64,000 bases of DNA from Amphiduros pacificus. Lineage: Eukaryota; Annelida; Polychaeta; Phyllodocida; Hesionidae. Shown piece by piece: positions 50,378 through 63,554 of this stretch; position 1 is the stretch's first letter, and each line of letters begins with the position of its first letter. A model generated the notes under the pieces. It was not told the DNA's origin. It made no database searches and was given only the letters and a program-made list of their open reading frames with translations. Position numbers and translations under genes: made by a program. The DNA lies in the NCBI GenBank assembly GCA_949316495.1, contig OX439000.1, positions 73,972,570-74,036,569 of the forward strand, written 5' to 3'.

Positions 50378-53300
50378 TGATTTAAAAAATAATTTATCAT
50401 AAGCTTTACTTCATAATAGACAACATTACACAAAATATAGAGACAAACGTCGGAAACAGACAGATAGAATTAAACTATGTGTTAAGACATGTGTGGATAT
50501 AACATATCACTGACAGAGTAGGGACGGGTCAGGAGATGGCCTGAGATGGAGGAAAATATTTAAGCCTGGGATGGGTTGAAATTGTTTATCATTACCATCA
50601 AATAATTGTTCCTGCAAATGAACTGTTTATTGTTTGTCAAGTCAGATTATAGGCCCGTGTTTTGATGAATACAAAATGGCAACTAGCACTTTGCTTATGA
50701 TCACACATCATTGCCCGTGTTATTGTCATATGAAATTTATATCCCAAACAAAACAATCATGAGTAAACTGGTGAATTTAATTGACAATCTAACTATTCAA
50801 TAGAATCATATCAAACGTGATTTGGCATATCTTACCCATTATATTGTTTAGGAATATTTTTTTGGGTATCTGATATTCACCGGACTCGTTCATCATCACT
50901 GCATCTCTCCTATCTTTGGTCAATATACACATGCCAGGCACAATGTCATCCAGCCAAGCTTGTGTGCCAGGAGATTCTCCTTCTTTGTGGCACCGTATAC
51001 GTAATAGCCTTGTATTTGCTGTACATGCCAGTCGTGATTCTGAGACTCGTTGACTGGCCCTTATTCTATAAATTAAGGTGGGATAGCCTGCAATGTCATG
51101 AGGCTGTCTTAATCAGTGACATATAATTTGTTGTCAACATTTCGTGATCTATTGATGTCCTGTAAATTTCCGTTAAGGTTGTGGTTTTTTTCTCAATAAT
51201 AACTCTATTACTGAACTAATTTGGGATGTTATGTTTGCAATGTTTCCCGTATGTTTGCCTTTTCTCTTCTCTAATTCCTTTCCCTCTCAAGTAATCTTTA
51301 CATTATGAGCTCCACAAGGCAATATTACAAACTTAATTTAAACAGCATTAGAAACCTGACCGAAACCCAACATTAAATTTTGGTCGCAAAAATGTTATTC
51401 ATTACATTTTAGAGTCTTAATCCTTTCCCAACGTTGGTTTTAAGACTTGAATATGGATTTATAATTCGTACAAAAAAGAAATTGAATACTTGAAGATTGT
51501 CACAATGATAAGTGTTTGCTGAGTTATGTCATCCAATGTAGACTGAAGTTGTTTAACAAAAGTTATAATTCATGCTAATCCATTTTCTTCCCGTTTATCA
51601 AAAAGGAGATAGAGGGAAATTTGAAGGAAATGGGGGCAAAAAGCCCTTCAAGGCCATCAACACATTTGGGCACATGCAAAGAATGCCCTCAAGAATAATT
51701 TTCAGATTTGAACCCAGTTCCCACTGAGTTCCCTATGCTCTTACCTAAATAGTAGCAGCAAACATAAAGGGATGATATCGAAGTATTTATATAAGGACTG
51801 ATATTTCAGTAATTATTTAGGATAAGATATTCCTGTTGTCATTTCTTGTCACAATAAAAGCCGTTAAGATATAAGCTTCACATGTTCCTCAGTAAAAGAA
51901 AATATTTGAAAACATGAAATTTACGTGAAAAGGATATATATTCCTAAAAGATTATGAAATTAAAGTCATTTTTACCGCCATATTATTTATACAAAACATA
52001 CTCTCAAATAGCATGATATGGAGCCTGGTCAATTTGAATTAAAATAATATGACTAAAATGATATTGCTCATATAGATAGGAATATAAAAATTCAAGACAG
52101 ATAATAGGCACAGTATATACAGTTCTTTCCTCTTTTTTTAGTTCCTTAAACTTATTTTGATAAATGTACCTGTCGCTGATGTTTAACATAATTAGCAAAC
52201 TTGTTACCTGTACTGACTGTGCTGTCCGTCAAACTCAATTTTTCCCTCTGGGTGTTATGAAATATTGTAATGAATCCTATTGGTTTTCATTTAGGCTCTG
52301 ATTTTTATGATTTAAAAAAATACAGCAGTATACAGTGAATTGAATCAGACCTGGACCCCGTTTTGTGTCACTCATCTGACTATACCAACCTAATGCGTTT
52401 GAGACCTCTATAAGTGTGTAAGATGGAGTCAAATCATTTGCATTAATACACATTTCTTTGTTAGTTGACTATTCTCTACCCACAAAGCTGGGCCGGGAAT
52501 ATCCTTTATCAAGCAATTTGCAGACATTTCCAGGAAATGTTCATGATCATTTAAAACAAAGGAACGGTCGTCATAGTTTTTAGACATCTGTTCTCTGTTT
52601 ATGTGATAATATTATTCATGGGTGAAACTTGAAACCAACAGAGCAAATACTACCACAGAGCAAAGAGCATCAGACATTGAGGTCAAAATAGGCAAATTAT
52701 GGAATAGATTTCTCCTTAAAATGTTTTATTTGAAATGAAATATTACCTTAATATTTATCCTTTTAAATGCAACCTTCTGGGTGTTTTTAAAATAGGAATG
52801 CTAATATAATGTATAATATCAATTCTTCATTCACTTTTGAATATGTTATTTTGGGATATATTGATCAAACAGAAAGTACCTGTATATAAGTGGTCTGATA
52901 GGTCCAAGGAAGATCCGACGTCTTCCGGTCACTGCTGAGAAGGTCATTCTCCTCTCCCTTTGGTAACCAGACATATCCCTAATTGTATAACAAGATCAAG
53001 ATAAATACAACATACTATTTATAACTGGGGACGATAGAACATGGCCAATGAATGTGAATATTTACAACTATACATAGACCTTTACAAATGTACATAGACA
53101 TCTTCATAACAGAACATTGCATTTAATCATTAATTTGTCTAAATTCCAGGCCGTTCACATCAACACATCTCGCCTTACTCACAAGAGAATAAGAGACAAA
53201 GCCTTCAAGCTTGATACATTGGCACTCCATAGGATAGAGATCACACTCTCAAGGCCATCGGTATTGGCAGCTGGAATGTTGTAGAACCGCTTTTTAAGGA

Positions 53301-55223
53301 TTTGTTATTTGCCTTCATAAACAGTGAGCAAAAAGCGTTTCATGGCAGGCAGAGCACATCTTTAAACAATATTGAAGGAGAAGAGTGTTCCGTTCCGTCA
53401 ATATTAATTAGCGGATGAACCATATCCATATGTGCAATTTTATGTTTATATCATTATATATGTATAGGAAGAATTAATAAACAAATGAACATGTTGGTCA
53501 TAAAGGAAATGTGATGCATAAAGTGAACTAAAAAGTGGCCCCAAAATATGAAGAAATGTCTGCAGTATCAACAAGGATTCATTTACATTACAATAGTTAA
53601 AGACCTATCATAAAGTGAGCTCAGCTAAGAATCGATAACTCCCACATGGAATCCCTGTAAAAGAGGAAAACTGACATATAGAAATGATTTCATTTTATTC
53701 TAATGGAGTGTTACACTTGCATTATTGTCTAATTCACATCTCATACAATCGATGAGTGAAGGCGACTCTTTACAATAACAGCTTTGTGACAGTAAGCCTC
53801 GCTGCATTACCTTCCAGGGCTTCTTTTTCCTGGTATTTTAGGGCCTCGATCCTATCTTAATGTAAACTCGCGTATTTTAACTTAAACATGAGAATAACTT
53901 TATCACAAAAGACTCAAACAAAAGTGCTTCCAATCTTCTGATTGCCACTGACGACTATTAATTTTAGATGAATTTGTAAACCAGTTCATGGTATTTTTTT
54001 ACGGCAATTCGAACATGGGAAGTTTCTCAATCGTAACGCCTAGCCTTGTTATTCTACAGACACGTGATCATAATGGCCCTTGTGTGCCATCAGCCATTGT
54101 AAGAAGAAGCGCTGAGTCTAAGTAGCAGGTTACATATGGATTAGCTACAATTAGGCCCTAGTTGTACACGGCTCTTCCTTTCTATCAGCAGTAGGCATTC
54201 CCTCATTTTGACAGTGTCACTGTGTGTTTGGAAAGCATTAAGAAAATGACCACATCCGGGACACAAGTGTACCCTGCGTGCGCATCGGGAGAGGAGACTT
54301 CGTGCCTGTAATCTTAGCGATGACCTACCGGGACCGTATCATGCGTCCTGCGGCTACAACCTGGCCAATCAGACACTCACTACTCTTGGAGCAAGCTTAT
54401 TTTTCCTCTCATCAATGCGGTCTCCATGGGCACATGTCTTTGCTTTTAATAAAAGAGAGATGATTATGTTGGTGGTAATTTCACGTGGCAAGGAAGGGGG
54501 CAGATTTTGACAAGCTTCACAGCGCAGGATCAATGTTATGATGCTTGCTAGAGGCAAAAACAGCTAGCAATTACCGAGTCCAAGGTCATCATAAACTTAA
54601 CCTTCCAACGTAAGATACAACGCCCGGAGTGAAATAGCAGTAGAAACACTGTCATCTTGGAACATGAACTAACTTCACATATGCTTATCTCCTGCTTAGG
54701 AAAGATGGACCTTTTATCCCAACAAATTTGTCTACTGAAATTTGATCAAGTCATTGGGCTGATCGATAGAAGGTGGCGAGCTGTGTCTCCCTGTCCCGCC
54801 CCAAGGGACGATGGTTAATGCCTGACAAGTGGTAGACTAGGCCACACTGGCAGCACGAGGAGACCATCGCATTCAATGCCATGTTAAACAAGGGGTTGTG
54901 ACCTATCAGCCATACTGAGACACTCGGTTCAACCAAGGCAGCTATCTCTCAATAGCCGTGATGAGTCCCTCAGCCTCAAGCGACTCACACGGCTTGTTCC
55001 GTGGAGTGCTCGTCCAACACATTCACCAGCCAGTAATACAATGTTCTTCTTCTTATTAGGGTATTGACTAAGAATAGATTTAGATACATTTTTTTTAATG
55101 TGTCACACACATTTCTGATGGATAAATGTCTCCGTTTAGATATTAGTTGTTTGATATTATACAAACAAATTGGAAAACTATAATGTATGGGTTGCGGTCC
55201 TATTGTTTAAGCTTGTTAATTTG
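50378..55223. other. no gene recognised
   Basis: About 4.8 kb of AT-rich DNA after the GPCR. No coding, RNA or repeat feature could be supported on either strand. Confidence 0.5.
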
Positions 55224-55234
55224 GTAGTGTGGTG

Positions 55235-55373
55235 GTTTGTTTGTTTGTTTTTCTTTGGGGTTTTACATCACTCTCCTCATTATTTCAGTCATTTCGTGAT
55301 GAGACCTTCTTGTAGCAGATATAGTGCTGCCTCATTGAATTGTCATGTCGCAGGTCCTTAACATGACATCCCT
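55235..55373 (-). mobile_element. Truncated SINE, copy 3
   Basis: 139 bp matching the body and (gttt)n tail of the SINE but lacking the tRNA-like head. Flanked by an 11-bp target-site duplication, GTAGTGTGGTG, at 55224-55234 and 55374-55384. This shows it inserted already truncated at its 5' end. Confidence 0.9.
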
Positions 55374-55384
55374 GTAGTGTGGTG

Positions 55385-56286
55385 ACAGTGTGGTTTCCGG
55401 GCGGTGTTTATTGCATTATTGTTGACTATAACCATATATATCTGAGAGACTCCAAAATGTTATTTTGATTTTCTTGCCTTTTTGTGAAAAGCTTTGGTTA
55501 ACCCTGTGTATGGCTTGCTAAGAATGTGTGTTTTCATCATGCAGAGATTTGAACAGTTCCTAGAGGAGTTCACTGTATGCCTGCTGTTGGTTCCCGTTGT
55601 TCCATTCTTCTCAACAATCTCAGTGAAGTTTAGATGGAAACAGTTCATCTGCCCTGGTTTGTATGGGTCAGTTGACAATGCCAGGCTGGTCTGGTGTTTA
55701 AGCCAGGCCAGGTGTTTAGCAACCTATCTTTGCTAGAATAAGTTTATCGCAGAATTCACATCGTGATCTCTTTTTGTGAGAGGCGAAGTGTTTTTGGGAC
55801 CTCTGAATGAGTACATAGATAATGATGTATATACTTCACAAAAGACAAATACAGATATTTCACCATTGTGGATTCTAGTATAGCGTAATGAGAAGCTTGT
55901 TTGTGAATATGGGGTTATCGTCTCTTAACTTCAAAACCTCTTTGGAGATCATGTTGTACATACGACTTTTTAAAATTCAAAATGCTATAATGCATGGCAG
56001 GTGACGGGAGATATCAATGACAGAACGCTTCCACATAATGTTAGGAGTTTTTCAAATAAAGAAATTAATAGTGTCATAAATCATAGTGTTTGAAGTATAT
56101 TGTCTAATTCTCATAGGCTTCAAAGCGTGGATGCTAGCTATGTCGATTATGAGGCATCTAGCAGTGCAGCTGAACTTAATTTGTCGTGTATGAGTAATCT
56201 TTCTATGACGCAAGACTCTTGCTTATACATTTAAAATTCCCGTAATACACTGGTTTAGAATAATTCAGATACAAACAATTGTATGT
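55385..56286. other. no gene recognised; short duplicated block
   Basis: A block at about 55809-55862 (gataatgatgtatatacttc, then agacaaatacagatatttca) is repeated at 56634-56695 beyond the next SINE. Otherwise nothing is supported. Confidence 0.5.
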
Positions 56287-56300
56287 ATCTATGAGTACTT

Positions 56301-56620
56301 TGTTTGTTTGTTTATTTGGGGTTTTACATCACTTTCAACATTATTTCAGTCATTTCGTGATGAGACCTACTTGTAGCAGATATAGTGCTGCCTCACTGAA
56401 TTGTCATGTCGCAGGTCCTTGACATGATAACCCACCCGGTCACAGATTTGCAAGGACAACGGGTTAACCCTTTAGGCACGGGCCTCAGCTCATGTGGGAA
56501 ATTGTATCATGAGTTCAATCCCGGCACGGCCGGGGTTCGAACCCACGACCTTTCGATCACCACAGAGGAACTGGTGCTAATAAGCTGGCGCTCTAATCAA
56601 CTGCACCACGGCCCTTGGCC
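56301..56620 (-). mobile_element. Full-length tRNA-derived SINE, copy 4
   Basis: 320 bp, the best preserved copy. On the minus strand the head begins gggccgtggtgcagttgatt, followed by agagcgcc, and carries the B box GGTTCGAACCC, giving an internal Pol III promoter. The body is shared with the other copies and ends in a tail of aaac/aaat units. A perfect 14-bp target-site duplication, ATCTATGAGTACTT, lies at 56287-56300 and 56621-56634. Confidence 0.94.
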
Positions 56621-56634
56621 ATCTATGAGTACTT

Positions 56635-59545
56635 CGATAATGATATATATATTTAACACAAGACAAATACAGATATTTCACCAAGAACTATATATGTATG
56701 TGTTTCATTATCATTTTTATTCACTTGCTAAGTTCGGGCGGAACAAAGGTATCACAACCGAACCCAAACGACATATTTTGAGGGATAAAACAAAATCATT
56801 TTATGACAGCTATCATTGCGCATTAGCAGTTTTTAGAATTTTAATTTAATCAAACCTACCGGTAAATTAGCGAATAGCTAGAAAAAATCTTAATGCTCAA
56901 CATTGCTGTCAAAATTCATGAATATAATTCCTTGATGGCGCTTATGTTAAGCTGCGTGATGCAGACTACAGAAGTCATTTCAACTTTATTTGCCGAGGAG
57001 GAAGTATTCACATTAAATGGCTTTACCTCACTGAAATGGGTGATTATACTAAGACTGTTTTGATTAAGAAGATTGTGATATTTACTCACAGTCTTCGGCA
57101 GTATAATCAGTAATATCTCACCCGCCACTCTTTATAATGAGGCGTTAATGCGTGCACAGAATTATCATCTGAAGTGGAATTCTAATAAAGAAACGAACAG
57201 TAATGGAAACGTACTGTAAATAATCGTTATCATTTGCATTCCACTATCTTTCCATGAACATTGGCATTTTGTCAACGAAAATTAAGATATTGTATACAAA
57301 ACAAACTTACATTCCAGATCAGTTACAAAAATCAGGTGTATTCGCGAATGAGGAGTGAATACAAGAGTGAAACTGACCCTGTGTCGTATTGCATGCATAT
57401 CATTTGATAGTTTCTGGATTTTAATTTCTGGATTTTAGAATATCTCTTGGATTTATCACTCAAGATAGGAAACTAATGACAAATATAAGATAACATCGGT
57501 ATTTTCTACCATATATATACAAGTGGAAAACTGCAAATCTAAAATCAAAGTTAACCAATAGTTAAACACGTTGCGCAAACCAGTAGGTTCTCCTAATGCA
57601 GAACAAACTATATGCTGTGCCGCCTATGTTAAGACACCTGAGCAGACATTTCTCTTGATTGCAGGCCATATTTATTACTATGGGGTGAGTAGTGTGAGAG
57701 CTCAGCTGCCACCTAAAACATTCTCCTTGCGCTGGCGCACTATAACGTATGCGCATCCTGGACATCTAAACAGACAAACGTGTGGAGGGTCGACATACAG
57801 AATTACTCTGATGTGGACACACATCAACATAAATCAACTGCAATCAAAATTGGAAGTGTATCAAAATCTCTTAAATCCAATAATTGAAAAAAACATGATG
57901 GAAACCCGCATTCGCACTCTGTAAGATAATACACCTTATATCCAAGAAACTATAATCCTATCCATTCTAAGGGGCTGCCCTTTTCATAAAAAACCAGCTG
58001 TAATTGGAGACTAATCATAATATCAAAATTTGTACTTTTTGCATGGTCCCCAAACACAAATGACAAGCATTGAAGCTCAGGTTACCACAATCGTATCTCA
58101 GTTTGTCAGAGACGGTTTCCGTGGCAGATATGTGAACGCTTGGCGTGCAAGGAAACATTGCTTACCTTGTCAATTAAATGACAGGCCTAACGTTTAATAT
58201 GGATTGATCCAATCTTTGTGCAAATAACACGGAAAATCCTCTAATTGCTGACTCTGGTGCGATATTTTCATCACACGAAACTTGAACGATAACAAGAACC
58301 TTGGCAAAATGTGCAATTAGCAATTGAAATAAGTATTTATGTCCAATTTCCATTATAATTAGTGATGTTCTTTTCAAAGAAGACATGCCACTTGAAATCT
58401 CTGTTGATTGGAAGGCTTCAATCAGACTTCATACAAGTTAAACCTAATATAATGAACGTCATAATCCCTTGATGAGCCTGCTTGTTCTTTTATCGTGTAG
58501 TATTTTAAAGACATCGATAACAAAAGAAAATTGAGAACAAAAATGAGAACAAAATCAAACAAAACCATTCGTCCACACTTATTTGGTATAGTTTTGTATT
58601 TCATCTTCATGTTTTCACAAACTCTTATTATCTGATGTAAATAAGGATAACTGATTTTTTTTTGTAATTATAGTAAATGCACTGCATTATAAAACAAACT
58701 AATTTGCATTTTTATTTTGACTGTTGAAGTTAATAATTCAATTTCATCTGGAAACCAAAAGACCTAATTAAAATTTGTAGTAATATTTTGAGCAATCGTC
58801 GATAAGGATCGCTATTGTGACTTGCCAAAGGAAATCACCCCAGAGATTAGTGTGAATGCCCAAGCCTTCACAATGACTCGTCTGCAGATGTCTGTGTAAA
58901 TATGGAGAGAAATAACTCTCAGGTGAATCGATCCTTGCTACACAGCTTACACGTGATTATTATTTTTTATTTCCCATATGTGACTGAAATGCAAGTTTAA
59001 GTGAATATTTAGCCATCAAAAACTTAATGCAGCTTACCAGGGTAAGTCGACGTGTAGAAGAAAGCCCCGTCAAAAACCTTTCTATTGTACTTGGCAAAGT
59101 CCCTGTTCTGTCCATCGACGACCTCGTGTACACGGGAAATGGCTTAAGTCTTATACGGATGAGACAAATACCAGACGTAACTTTGCTGTGAAAAAAGCTT
59201 GCCAAAATATCAAACGGTCCGTTGTTGAATAGCCCATCGTGCCCAGCGAATTATCAGCCGAAGTATTATACAACACAATATTACGCAAATTACACTGTTT
59301 CTCGCCTTAACACACACATTGATTACTTGTTTAAGCGTTGTTTGAACTTCACAGCTTTGTATTTCCAAATGCATCTGATATGTACATGGTTATTGATATA
59401 AAAGTTTTGTCGTGCATAAAGACATCTTCTAGAAGAAATCACTCCATACCCGTATAACTGTAAATATCGCAGCACACATACCATATTCACTGCTTTATAG
59501 AGTATTGTAAAATATTGTTTATCACGGACACCTACCTACATGTGT
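56635..59545. other. no gene recognised
   Basis: AT-rich DNA. A 117-codon plus-strand frame at 57571-57924 and several minus-strand frames have no recognisable motif. Confidence 0.45.
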
Positions 59546-61966
59546 AAAATATCACTTACCACTGGCACTGCTCAATGTTAGTACAATATCGCTTACCACT
59601 GGCACTGCTCAATGTTAGTAAAATATCACTTACCACAGGCACTGCTCAATGTTAGTACAATATCACTTACCACTGGCACTGCTCAATGTTAGTACAATAT
59701 CACTTACCACTGGCACTGCTCAATGTTAGTACAATATCACTTACCACTGGCACTGCTCAATGTTAGTAAAATATCACTTACCACAGGCACTGCTCAATGT
59801 TAGTACAATATCACTTACCACAGGCACTGCTCAATGTTAGTACAATATCACTTACCACTGGCACTGCTCAATGTTAGTACAATATCACTTACCACTGGCA
59901 CTGCTCAATGTTAGTACAATATCACTTACCACTGGCACTGCTCAATGTTAGTACAATATCACTTACCACTGGCACTGCTCAATGTTAGTACAATATCACT
60001 TACCACTGGCACTGCTCAATGTTAGTACAATATCACTTACCACTGGCACTGCTCAATGTTAGTACAATATCACTTACCACAGGCACTGCTCAATGTTAGT
60101 ACAATATCGCTTACCACTGGCACTGCTCAATGTTAGTAAAATATCACTTACCACAGGCACTGCTCAATGTTAGTACAATATCACTTACCACAGGCACTGC
60201 TCAATGTTAGTACAATATCACTTACCACTGGCACTGCTCAATGTTAGTACAATATCACTTACCACTGGCACTGCTCAATGTTAGTACAATATCACATACC
60301 ACTGGCACTGCTCAATGTTTGTACAATATCGCTTACCACTGGCACTGCTCAATGTTAGTAAAATATCACTTACCACAGGCACTGCTCAATGTTAGTACAA
60401 TATCACTTACCACTGGCACTGCTCAATGTTAGTACAATATCACTTACCACTGGCACTGCTCAATGTTAGTACAATATCACTTACCACTGGCACTGCTCAA
60501 TGTTAGTACAATATCACTTACCACTGGCACTGCTCAATGTTAGTAAAATATCACTTACCACAGGCACTGCTCAATGTTAGTACAATATCACTTACCACAG
60601 GCACTGCTCAATGTTAGTACAATATCACTTACCACAGGCACTGCTCAATGTTAGTACAATATCACTTACCACTGGCACTGCTCAATGTTAGTACAATATC
60701 ACTTACCACTGGCACTGCTCAATGTTAGTACAATATCACTTACCACTGGCACTGCTCAATGTTAGTACAATATCACTTACCACTGGCACTGCTCAATGTT
60801 AGTACAATATCACTTACCACTGGCACTGCTCAATGTTAGTACAATATCACTTACCACAGGCACTGCTCAATGTTAGTACAATATCGCTTACCACTGGCAC
60901 TGCTCAATGTTAGTAAAATATCACTTACCACAGGCACTGCTCAATGTTAGTACAATATCACTTACCACAGGCACTGCTCAATGTTAGTACAATATCACTT
61001 ACCACTGGCACTGCTCAATGTTAGTACAATATCACTTACCACTGGCACTGCTCAATGTTAGTACAATATCACATACCACTGGCACTGCTCAATGTTTGTA
61101 CAATATCGCTTACCACTGGCACTGCTCAATGTTAGTAAAATATCACTTACCACAGGCACTGCTCAATGTTAGTACAATATCACTTACCACTGGCACTGCT
61201 CAATGTTAGTACAATATCACTTACCACTGGCACTGCTCAATGTTAGTACAATATCGCTTACCACTGGCACTGCTCAATGTTAGTAAAATATCACTTACCA
61301 CAGGCACTGCTCAATGTTAGTACAATATCACTTACCACAGGCACTGCTCAATGTTAGTACAATATCACATACCACAGGCACTGCTCAATGTTAGTACAAT
61401 ATCACTTACCACAGGCACTGCTCAATGTTAGTACAATATCACATACCACAGGCACTGCTCAATGTTAGTACAATATCACTTACCACTGGCACTGCTCAAT
61501 GTTAGTACAATATCACTTACCACAGGCACTGCTCAATGTTAGTACAATATCACTTACCACTGGCACTGCTCAATGTTAGTACAATATCACTTACCACTGG
61601 CACTGCTCAATGTTAGTACAATATCACTTACCACAGGCACTGCTCAATGTTAGTACAATATCGCTTACCACTGGCACTGCTCAATGTTAGTACAATATCA
61701 CTTACCACAGGCACTGCTCAATGTTAGTACAATATCGCTTACCACTGGCACTGCTCAATGTTAGTACAATATCACTTACCACTGGCACTGCTCACTGTTA
61801 GTACAATATCACTTACCACTGGCACTGCTCAATGTTAGTACAATATCACTTACCACTGGCACTGCTCAATGTTAGTACAATATCACTTACCACTGGCACT
61901 GCTCAATGTTAGTACAATATCACTTACCACTGGCACTGCTCAATGTTTGTATAATATTGCTTACCA
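59546..61966. repeat. 37-bp satellite array, about 65 copies, with 777-bp higher-order repeat
   Basis: Monomer tatcacttaccactggcact continues gctcaatgttagtacaa. Variants (cactgg/cacagg, cactta/cgctta/cacata, tacaa/taaaa) recur in the same order 777 bp apart. For example, the stretch at 60241-60432 is repeated at 61018-61209, equal to 21 monomers. On the minus strand every cacttac monomer contains GTGGTAAGTG or CTGTGGTAAGT, a splice-donor consensus. The open frames are artefacts. Confidence 0.97.
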
Positions 61967-62357
61967 CAGTATAACATTACTTACCATATACATTACTCTA
62001 ATTGTTTATCATTGTTTATCGCCACCCATTTACGACTGAATATAAGGTTACAAAACGATCGGTTCCTTTCCTTTAGTATTATGAGGGCAACCAATGTGGA
62101 CACAAAAGTTAGAATGTCTGGGCAAATACGAGGCGAAAGGCAAAAACCGTAAAACACGCCTACCATGATTGCTGAAAAGATCTAGTATCACGAGTTCAAA
62201 TACTTTAACTGTTTCGACATTGGCAGCTACTTTTGTCAAAATATTCGCTTATTCTGTACACAATTGAGTAAAAATGATCGGATGGAGGAAAGGGAAGAAT
62301 CCAACCATTATTTAATTGGGTGAACATTAAAAACAATATACAGGGCATTCTGGTTGC
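61967..62357. other. no gene recognised
   Basis: Spacer between two tandem arrays. Confidence 0.5.
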
Positions 62358-62624
62358 AGTACATGACAATGGTGCATGACAACAGTGCGTGACAACAGTA
62401 CTTGACAACGGCACATGACAACGGTACATGACGACGGTGCATGACAACAGTACTTGCCAATGGTACATGACAATGGTGCATGACAATGGTACATGACAGC
62501 AGTACTTGACAACAGTACATCACAATGGTGCATGACAACAGTAATTGACAACGGAACATGACAAAGGTGTGTGACAACAGTAATTGACAACGGTACATGA
62601 CAACGGTACATGACGACGGTGCCT
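62358..62624. repeat. 13-bp minisatellite, about 20 copies
   Basis: Unit acatgacaacggt with gcatgac, acttgac and aattgac variants. Since 13 is not a multiple of three, all minus-strand frames stay open and give three overlapping false frames. Confidence 0.92.
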
Positions 62625-63550
62625 GTGTAGTTACATTATAATTACATGTCTAATTATACACCTGTCAAAGAGTGTCAAGCGTCCCGCATTAACATGTCTT
62701 ATTACATGTTTCATCCATATTGTCTTATCTATTTTAAAAGATTCCCCTGGTGTTTCCAGTAGATGTGTCCGAACCTTTACAGGTTAACCCAAATATGTAT
62801 GACACATATCAATTGACCTTAAATGGTTACAATGGCTGCATTTTCAATTTGTCGCCTACAGGTTTATAAAAATCCAGTCATGCTTCTCAAGTATTTTTTA
62901 GACACATCAGGAAATCGATGTAATACATCAAGCTATCTGTTTCCAGGCCCCGGTCGTCCATGTTTCAAGAGGTTATTAAAAGAAAGCGTGGCTGTTTCCT
63001 GCCGGAAATGACAAGAACGTTTCTAAGACGATTAACAGTGTAAAGCATCCCTGCTCTGTCAGACCCAGATTGAAACCCTAAATCACATCTTCCATTCATC
63101 ACATGGGTTCAAGTCGATTAATCTATGCCTCCATAAATCACTACAATAATTATATACTGTAAGCAAATGCATATTTGGCAGTTGATATTTTGTACTAAAA
63201 TGAATGGTTATATATCAGGAGACATGTTTGCGTGGAAACTTGAGTAGAGGGGATTTTATACTGCTGCCCGAGTGGTCTATCATTACAGGAAACATTAGAA
63301 ACGTGACGACAGCAACCTTGAATGGCATTTCTGTAATACGTCTAGGTGGCGCTCAAAGCGGCGGTCAATATATTCACGTTTACTGGTGGGTGGGTCCTGA
63401 GTATACAGTAACCGCATGCGTGAATCCATCATACCAACAACTCACGTGGACAGTCAATTTATAGAATTAATGATATCTGCAAATTCTGCATTTATCTGAC
63501 ATGTGATATCGTATTAAAAAGCAGGTTTTTAGACTGAAAGTCCACCAGAA
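62625..63550. other. no gene recognised
   Basis: An 86-codon frame at 63204-63464 (ending ...NPSYQQLTWTVNL) has a somewhat protein-like composition. It has no recognised domain and uncertain splice edges, so it is not called. Confidence 0.4.
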
Positions 63551-63554
63551 TCAG

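Noticed and set aside
56521-56620. Apparent tRNA gene on the minus strand
   Set aside because: It has A and B boxes but belongs to the head of a dispersed SINE with a tail and target-site duplication, and the acceptor stem does not pair.
59546-61966. CRISPR-like regular array
   Set aside because: Monomers are contiguous with no unique spacers, and the genome is eukaryotic. It is a satellite.
62205-62611. Three overlapping minus-strand frames rich in Met, Cys, His and Val
   Set aside because: Artefact of the 13-bp repeat, which leaves all frames open.
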